Shown piece by piece: positions 59,163-64,000 of a DNA stretch of 64,000 bases. This DNA is from Spironucleus salmonicida. Lineage: Eukaryota; Fornicata; Diplomonadida; Hexamitidae. Below the pieces are notes generated by a model. It saw only the letters and a list, made by a program, of their open reading frames with translations. It made no database searches and was not told the DNA's origin. The stretch is from positions 194,001 to 258,000 of the forward strand of contig CM035322.1 of NCBI GenBank assembly GCA_000497125.2, given 5' to 3'. The translations under genes and the position numbers were made by a program. Each line of letters begins with the position of its first letter. Positions within the stretch are counted from its first letter, which is position 1.

Positions 59163-59651
59163 ATGTTTGGATGCGTAATTGACACTTATGGTTATACTGA
59201 TTAATTTAGTCAAGAGGGTACAAATTATATACTATAAATACCTTAAATTCATTTAATTAACCATATCTCTCTTTTCTGTTATGACTAATCACAATTAGCA
59301 AATTTAGCATTTTAGATTTCAATAATTAATGGTGATTAAGAATTAAAGGTAGGATTTTTGACTGATTTTTAACCAGCAATTACATTTAATCCTCCAAAAG
59401 TACCTCCTCAATAAAAAACATTAATTTAATTGTCTCTGTGCAACTACAATGACGTTTTTGTTTAAACAGAACATCTATTAACAACAGATGAAGATGCAAT
59501 GGTAAATTTTTAAACACAAAGAATGCTTAAAAATTTTTAAGAGCATCTTTAAACACAAACTGTTGAAAACAACAATTAAGTTTATATTCCTCTAGCTACA
59601 ATAAAGAAGTGGAAGGATCAATATATCTAATACTTATATAATACAAAGTGA
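59163..59651 (+). CDS. Hikeshi (OPI10-like) HSP70 nuclear import carrier, 162 aa
   Basis: ATG 59163, TGA 59649-59651. It opens MFGCVIDTYGYTD, like Hikeshi MFGC, and keeps the order of the family: LINHISLFCYD, VGFLTDFQPAITF (human GFVTNxKPSAIF), MLKNFQEHLQTQ and the ending VYIPLATIKKWKDQYIQYL (human FIPANVVLKWYENFQRRL). The length is a little under human Hikeshi (197), with a shorter middle. Hikeshi carries HSP70 into the nucleus during heat stress. The gene is convergent with the 557-residue gene, with a single base between stop codons. Confidence 0.8.
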
Positions 59652-59652
59652 G

Positions 59653-61326
59653 TCATTCTAGTCTTTTTACATTGTCAGTTGGCGATTATAATAATTTAAA
59701 TCCTGAAACCATAAAAACAATCTCTTCCGCTGTAATATCTTATTCCACAGATAGTAAAAACTGGACTGAAACAAGCTGATTCTATCCTTTATTTTAAAAT
59801 TCAAAGTTTTTAATTTTATCCCATTTGTAGTCAATTATTTCAGGTAGAACATCATAGTTTAAACCAAATGCTTTAATTTTGCCTAATTAATAATAAATTT
59901 TTCTAAATTTTGCCTCAGGAATCACAGAATTATCAGAAAACTATCTAGGCCAAATCTTGCTATTTTTCAAGACTTAATTAAGTGTAAATAGAACTGGATT
60001 TTTAGTGTGCTCGACTTTCTACAGAAGTTTGACCAAATTGTTACCCAAAACAGGGTAAACTAGATCAATATAACTATATTTTGTAATATTTTCAGAAGTA
60101 ATTATTTCTAGTTAGTTTTGGTCGTTAAAAACAAAATCGTCAATTTATAACTCAAGGCCTGGACGCTTGCTCATAGTTTATTGAATAATTTGGCCTTAAA
60201 GATAGTTTAAAGCTGAAATAATATAAACTAAAAGGTCTTTTTGAAATACTTTATCTAAAATATTAAAAAATACGAATTGATTTTTAAAATCCTAGATATC
60301 CTTTATGCTATTAAATACCTTTTTGAGTTTTAGCTGCTGCAGAATCATACCACATACATCAAAATTTTTATATTAACCTTTGACTTAATCAATAATGAAA
60401 ATAAATGCCTCTTCCATAGGTTTATCAATAATTTTGCTTGTCATACTTTCAAATGTTGAAATGACCAACATGAACATAGCATCTTTAAAATTTTTCTACA
60501 ATATGTTAATACCAATTTATTCAGGTTGATATGTAGTTGTACGAGTTTATTTTGATGGTGGTAATCTTACTAAAAATGGATCTTAAAGATGTTTAATTTA
60601 TTTTATTATTTTTTTATTGGTTTATATAAAATCGACAGTAACTAGACGTTTCGATTTTATATTTTTATCATCTAAATATTCAAAATCTCCTACTTCAATT
60701 TTAGCTTTTGCTGCTGCTTTTAATAGCATCGATGGATAAATATTTTTAATATTATCAATAAAAACATTTTAGATGGTTGCCTATTAATATTCTACAAAAT
60801 CGAAATCTTATAGTTTAAATGTATTAAACCTAGGCATATATGTTAATAATTATTAAATCGCATCCGATGATGTAGCTTAGATACTAAATTTTATTGTAAA
60901 CTTAAAATAGTTACATCTACGTAAAGGCTTTGGGCAAGCTCTGGGTATGAGAACATATTTCAATACTTCAATATTTAAAATTCCTGGTTTTGTTGAAGTG
61001 GCTGAAATTTTAGGTAATCTATATCTGAGAAACTCAAAAAAATCAAAAACTTAAAATTTTTTGGAATCTGTAGGAACTCCAATGTCAATTTTTGATCCTT
61101 ATTTACCAACCGATATAAACTCTTTGACCCTATCTAAGTCTTCTCTAGATACTACTCTGTATAATTAAGAGTAATCAATATTTTCCGTATTATATGGATT
61201 TTCAAAGAACTCTAAATAAGGTTATATCAAATCAATAGACTCATATTAATCTATCTTACAAACAATTTTTTTTGGTTCTTTTCGTTCCATTTCAACACAG
61301 AACTTAACGTCCTTAACATTTATCAT
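59653..61326 (-). CDS. Hypothetical protein, 557 aa
   Basis: ATG at 61326 (MINVKDVKFCVEMERKEPKK), TGA at 59653. A folded, mostly alpha/beta protein with no signal, membrane span or nucleotide motif. Segments include YVLIPRACPKPLRRCNYFKF, IYPSMLLKAAAKAKIEVGDF and VLGNNLVKLLQKVEHTKNP. The N-terminal charge pattern and IDLIQPYLEFFENPYNTE do not match a family I know. It is 51 nt downstream of the 237-residue coiled-coil gene on the same strand. Confidence 0.7.
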
Positions 61327-61377
61327 TTTAAAGTGGAAAATGAAATTTAGCAGTTATTATATATAATGAATAGATTT

Positions 61378-62091
61378 TCAATCAAAAATAATATCTTCCA
61401 AAAACTCTAAATTGTTTATTCCTTCTCTACTAACCTCTCTAAGTTAGCTTCTTAACCCATCACTTTCCGCAAGCAGTAATTAATCTTTTAATTTTCTAAT
61501 TTCTGCCTCAGCAACCGCTGCTCTTTCCATTTATTAGCTAGCAATCATTGAATTTTCTGCATTTTCTTATAATATTTGTAATTTCTCCTAGTTTAAAAAC
61601 TAATTTTCCTCCTCTGCACGAATTGCTATCTTTTTGAAATTTTCAGCATTTTCAGCTAGTTCTAAAAAGTCATTTTCATTAAAATTCTGATACTTTTTGA
61701 TTTATGATGCAGTCAAAGGGGCATTCTATTCATATTCATCTGGATCGAATGTAAACTTTTATGTAATTGGTGCAAAATCGAATTGAGGAGACGCTATTGG
61801 TCCGTTAGATAGAGAGGAGTGAGATGGAAGAGGAGATTTTTAAAAATATTTTGGCTATATCTCAGTAGTTTAAGTGATATTTTGATTATTGCACATCTAA
61901 TTCTGTTAGATATTTATCTTTTGAGATAAAAATTACGATTAAAGATTAGATAAATCAGTAATAAGCTATGAATTTTGTTTCTTTGCTGCAAAAAATTAAT
62001 CACAAAGATAAATAATAGCTGATTGTTCTGTTTAATTCAGTTTAGACGAGTTGGAAAGCTGAGAAATTGTTTCCAAAATATTAAATTCCAT
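61378..62091 (-). CDS. Coiled-coil protein with Pro/Ser-rich middle, 237 aa
   Basis: ATG at 62091 (MEFNILETISQLSNSSKLN), TGA at 61378. A Gln/Asn-rich helical start is followed by a proline/serine linker (SPLPSHSSLSNGPIASPQF) and then a strong coiled coil (ENAENFKKIAIRAEEENQF; MERAAVAEAEIRKLKDQLLL). No further motif. It lies 67 nt downstream of the Tyr/Asn-rich-tail gene. Confidence 0.7.
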
Positions 62092-62158
62092 AATTATGGA
62101 GTGGGCAGAAATATAACATATATATGTATAAAAATGATACAAAATTAAATTGTTTGAT

Positions 62159-62390
62159 TCACCAACCATTACCATTATTATTGTAATCTGTGTTATTATA
62201 ATCTTAGTTAGTGTCATAACCATTGTTATCATTATTATAGTTGTTTGCATCGTAATCATTTCCACTATAATAATTATCAGTATTATAATCTTGTCCTCCA
62301 GCATTATAATAATTATTAGTAGCCTGGTCGTCATAATAATTATTAGCAGGTTGGTCATCGTAATAATCTCCAGCAGCATAATCTCCTGAA
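62159..62390 (-). repeat. Degenerate low-complexity repeat encoding Tyr/Asp/Asn-rich tail
   Basis: On the plus strand this stretch is an irregular run of ATAATAATT, ATTATTA and CATCATAAT-like trinucleotide-rich units. On the coding strand it reads as repeated NNYYDDQ/NDNNGYD-type elements. The units are imperfect, so this looks like an expanded low-complexity coding tract. It is not a clean tandem array. Confidence 0.7.
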
Positions 62391-63778
62391 CCTCCTCCAG
62401 AACCTTTCATTTAACCTAAATCAGCCAAATGTTTGTCAGCTTATTCAGTGAAATGACTATATAAACCTGATTGCTTAAGGGCCTTGATTCTTTTTAACGC
62501 ATCATCGTCATCATCGTTAAGTAGATTAGCCGAAATAGCAGTTTCTGTATAGCTAGTTTTAGGAGCATCTTTCATTAGCAGAGCTGCGACTTCCATAGGA
62601 TCCATACTCTTGAATTCGGATTCTGGCTCATCTAGTTTAACTTTTCCGGTTTTTTCATCATAAATTGATGTTGTCTTTTACTCAACTATTTCAGTTTCCT
62701 ATTCTTATATTACTTCGTTATTTTCTCCACATTCTAGGGTTTCCGGTTTATCATCTTCCTAAGGCTCGCTAATGGCGTTTGTTTTGTCAATAATCACTTT
62801 TTCAGCATCAACATGCTCCTTCATCGGTGTACTAGCCTCACTTCTACTTGGACTTGCCAATTCAGCACCTCTAATGTCTGCCATAGCCTTATTAGTAGAA
62901 TCGCCTAAAGATTTCAAATTTTAGGTTATATGTTTGCTAGTATCCCATGATACCTTTCCTCCAGTTTAAGGTAATTTTTCAAGGCTAGCGTTAGGATTAT
63001 TGTGATGCACAATACTTGTTGCGCTCATAGTAATAATCCCAGTATCTACATCGTAATGTAACAGTTTTCCATAAATGCTGCAAATTGATCCCTGTTTTAC
63101 CGTTGCTGGAATCTTCACACTGTCAGGAAAATTAGCAACTAAATCTTTATTCTAAGAAATTTTAGGGAATAACCGAGCCTCAATTTAAATAGTTGAAAAT
63201 TGCACAATTTAAGCAGTTAATATGATATCTAAAGACATAAAGCTGTTAAAAATATTATTGAAAGTGTCAGGATGTGCATTTTTCAAATATTCACACCATG
63301 AAAGTGGTGTCTGAAGGTCTTAGTTTAATTAAGTGATATCTTTTTAGGGAGTGATAGACGCTAATTGAACTGGACCGATACCATAGTTCAAATAAGATAT
63401 AGTAGGGATTCCACTGTTAATTTATTCTATTTTACCAGTAAAATCAACAGTTTTCCCTATTTGATCACTAAAAGGAGATGTGGAAATTGGTAATTTAACA
63501 ATAATATCGTAAGGCTTGTCAGCATAAATAGAAGGATTCATCTATATACAAGCTATGTTTTATGAATCATTAAATGACACTATTTTACCAGCCCAATGGA
63601 TCGTTCTGTTTATTTGCTTGGATATTTTGTCTTTTAATAATCTCTAAGAATCCCCTTTAAGGAAAATTGAGATATCTGCCCAGGTATACTACGAATTTGG
63701 ACCTGTTGGAACAATAGCTGGTGCAGGTGGTGTGTAAACACTATGTGGTGTAGTTGGAAGTGAGTTCTCGACGCCCAT
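62159..63778 (-). CDS. Hypothetical protein with Tyr/Asp/Asn-rich low-complexity tail, 539 aa
   Basis: ATG at 63778 (MGVENSLPTTPHSVYTPPAP), TGA at 62159. The N-terminal ~280 residues are beta-rich, with two similar-looking stretches that could be OB-fold-like (HWAGKIVSFNDSQNIACIQM; VDFTGKIEQINSGIPTISYL). An acidic, Ser-rich linker follows, then a Gly cluster (KGSGGGSGDYAAGD) and a tail of about 80 residues built almost only from Tyr, Asp, Asn and Gly, with degenerate units such as NNYYDDQ. The tail is prion-like and may support phase separation or RNA-granule association; that is inference. The final residues are GNGW. Confidence 0.75.
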
Positions 63779-64000
63779 TTTGATTTATTGGAGTGGGGTA
63801 TAACCTTATTATTATATATCTATATCTGATACTAGCAGCATAAAATTTTTGAAAATATGATAACTAATACTTTGTATTATATATGTATATATTAACTTAT
63901 AATAATATATTTATTATTATTTAGTATGTTTATAATTTTTCTCTCTTTTCTTTTATGAACAATAAAGTATAGTTCTTATTCTAGTGTGATTTAATATTCT
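63779..64000. other. AT-rich upstream region at window end
   Basis: The last 222 nt, upstream of the 539-residue gene. Very AT-rich, probably its promoter. No coding frame seen before the window ends. Confidence 0.45.

Noticed and set aside
62150-62410. A microsatellite or non-coding repeat array in the ATAATAATT-rich stretch
   Set aside because: The minus strand reads through it in frame with a 539-residue protein, so it is a coding low-complexity tract.
1-64000. Transfer RNA, ribosomal RNA, CRISPR array, transposon, viral remnant or telomeric repeat
   Set aside because: No tRNA-like T-loop with matching arms, no rRNA segment, no regularly spaced direct repeats, no reverse transcriptase, integrase or transposase motif, and no telomere-like tandem repeat was found by reading both strands. 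A covariance-model scan would be the decisive test for small RNAs.
1-64000. Bacterial or organellar origin of the DNA
   Set aside because: Tubulin, dynein, VPS35, SAS-4, cyclin and Hikeshi are nuclear eukaryotic genes, and there are no Shine-Dalgarno sites or operons.

Overview
This is AT-rich nuclear DNA from a ciliated or flagellated protist that uses a non-standard genetic code. Read with the standard code, almost every gene is shattered. Read with TAA and TAG as glutamine and TGA as the stop, long frames appear at once, including a 5,438-codon dynein, a 793-residue VPS35 and an alpha-tubulin in which TAA or TAG falls at universally conserved glutamines. Ciliates are the most likely source; some metamonads (diplomonads, some oxymonads) share the code. 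Two frames (27265-27975 and 32524-32913) keep coding character across internal TGA codons, as if TGA could also mean tryptophan, which is the code described for karyorelict ciliates. Introns look rare and tiny (23 nt in the amino-acid transporter, possibly 26 nt in a GTPase), which also fits ciliates better than metamonads.

Layout. 1-6430: a TruA-type pseudouridine synthase (cut by the window edge), a hypothetical protein, an amino-acid permease, a thioredoxin-fold protein and a small Gly/Tyr-rich protein. 6428-22744: one giant divergent dynein heavy chain on the minus strand, followed by a coiled-coil protein (to 24114) and a VAP-like membrane-anchored protein (to 25294). 25334-32053: a hypothetical protein, a MOB protein, the first TGA-containing gene, an LPCAT-like acyltransferase, a Smr-domain protein, a tubulin-cofactor-C-like protein and a cyclin. 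32524-38170: a small membrane ORF with internal TGAs, coiled coils, a HEAT/adaptin-like protein and a large hypothetical. 38654-45000: a coiled coil, a small GTPase, an alpha/beta hydrolase, an acyl-CoA-synthetase-like protein and two members of an unnamed SLPLY family. 45042-51256: a zinc-binding coiled-coil protein, VPS35 (retromer) and alpha-tubulin. 52137-63778: a SAS-4/CPAP-like centriole protein, PUS7/TruD, Hikeshi and several uncharacterised proteins, the last with a Tyr/Asp/Asn-rich tail.

The recognisable genes are housekeeping plus cilium and centriole functions (dynein, tubulin, tubulin cofactor C, SAS-4) and membrane traffic (retromer, VAP, adaptin-like). Genes are packed: divergent pairs often start 39-66 nt apart and convergent pairs end 1-39 nt apart or overlap. 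Between these clusters lie AT-rich stretches of 0.4-1.3 kb in which I see no gene. No rRNA, tRNA, transposon, viral remnant, CRISPR array or telomeric repeat was recognised. All family assignments come from reading the translations by eye; none has been tested by a search.
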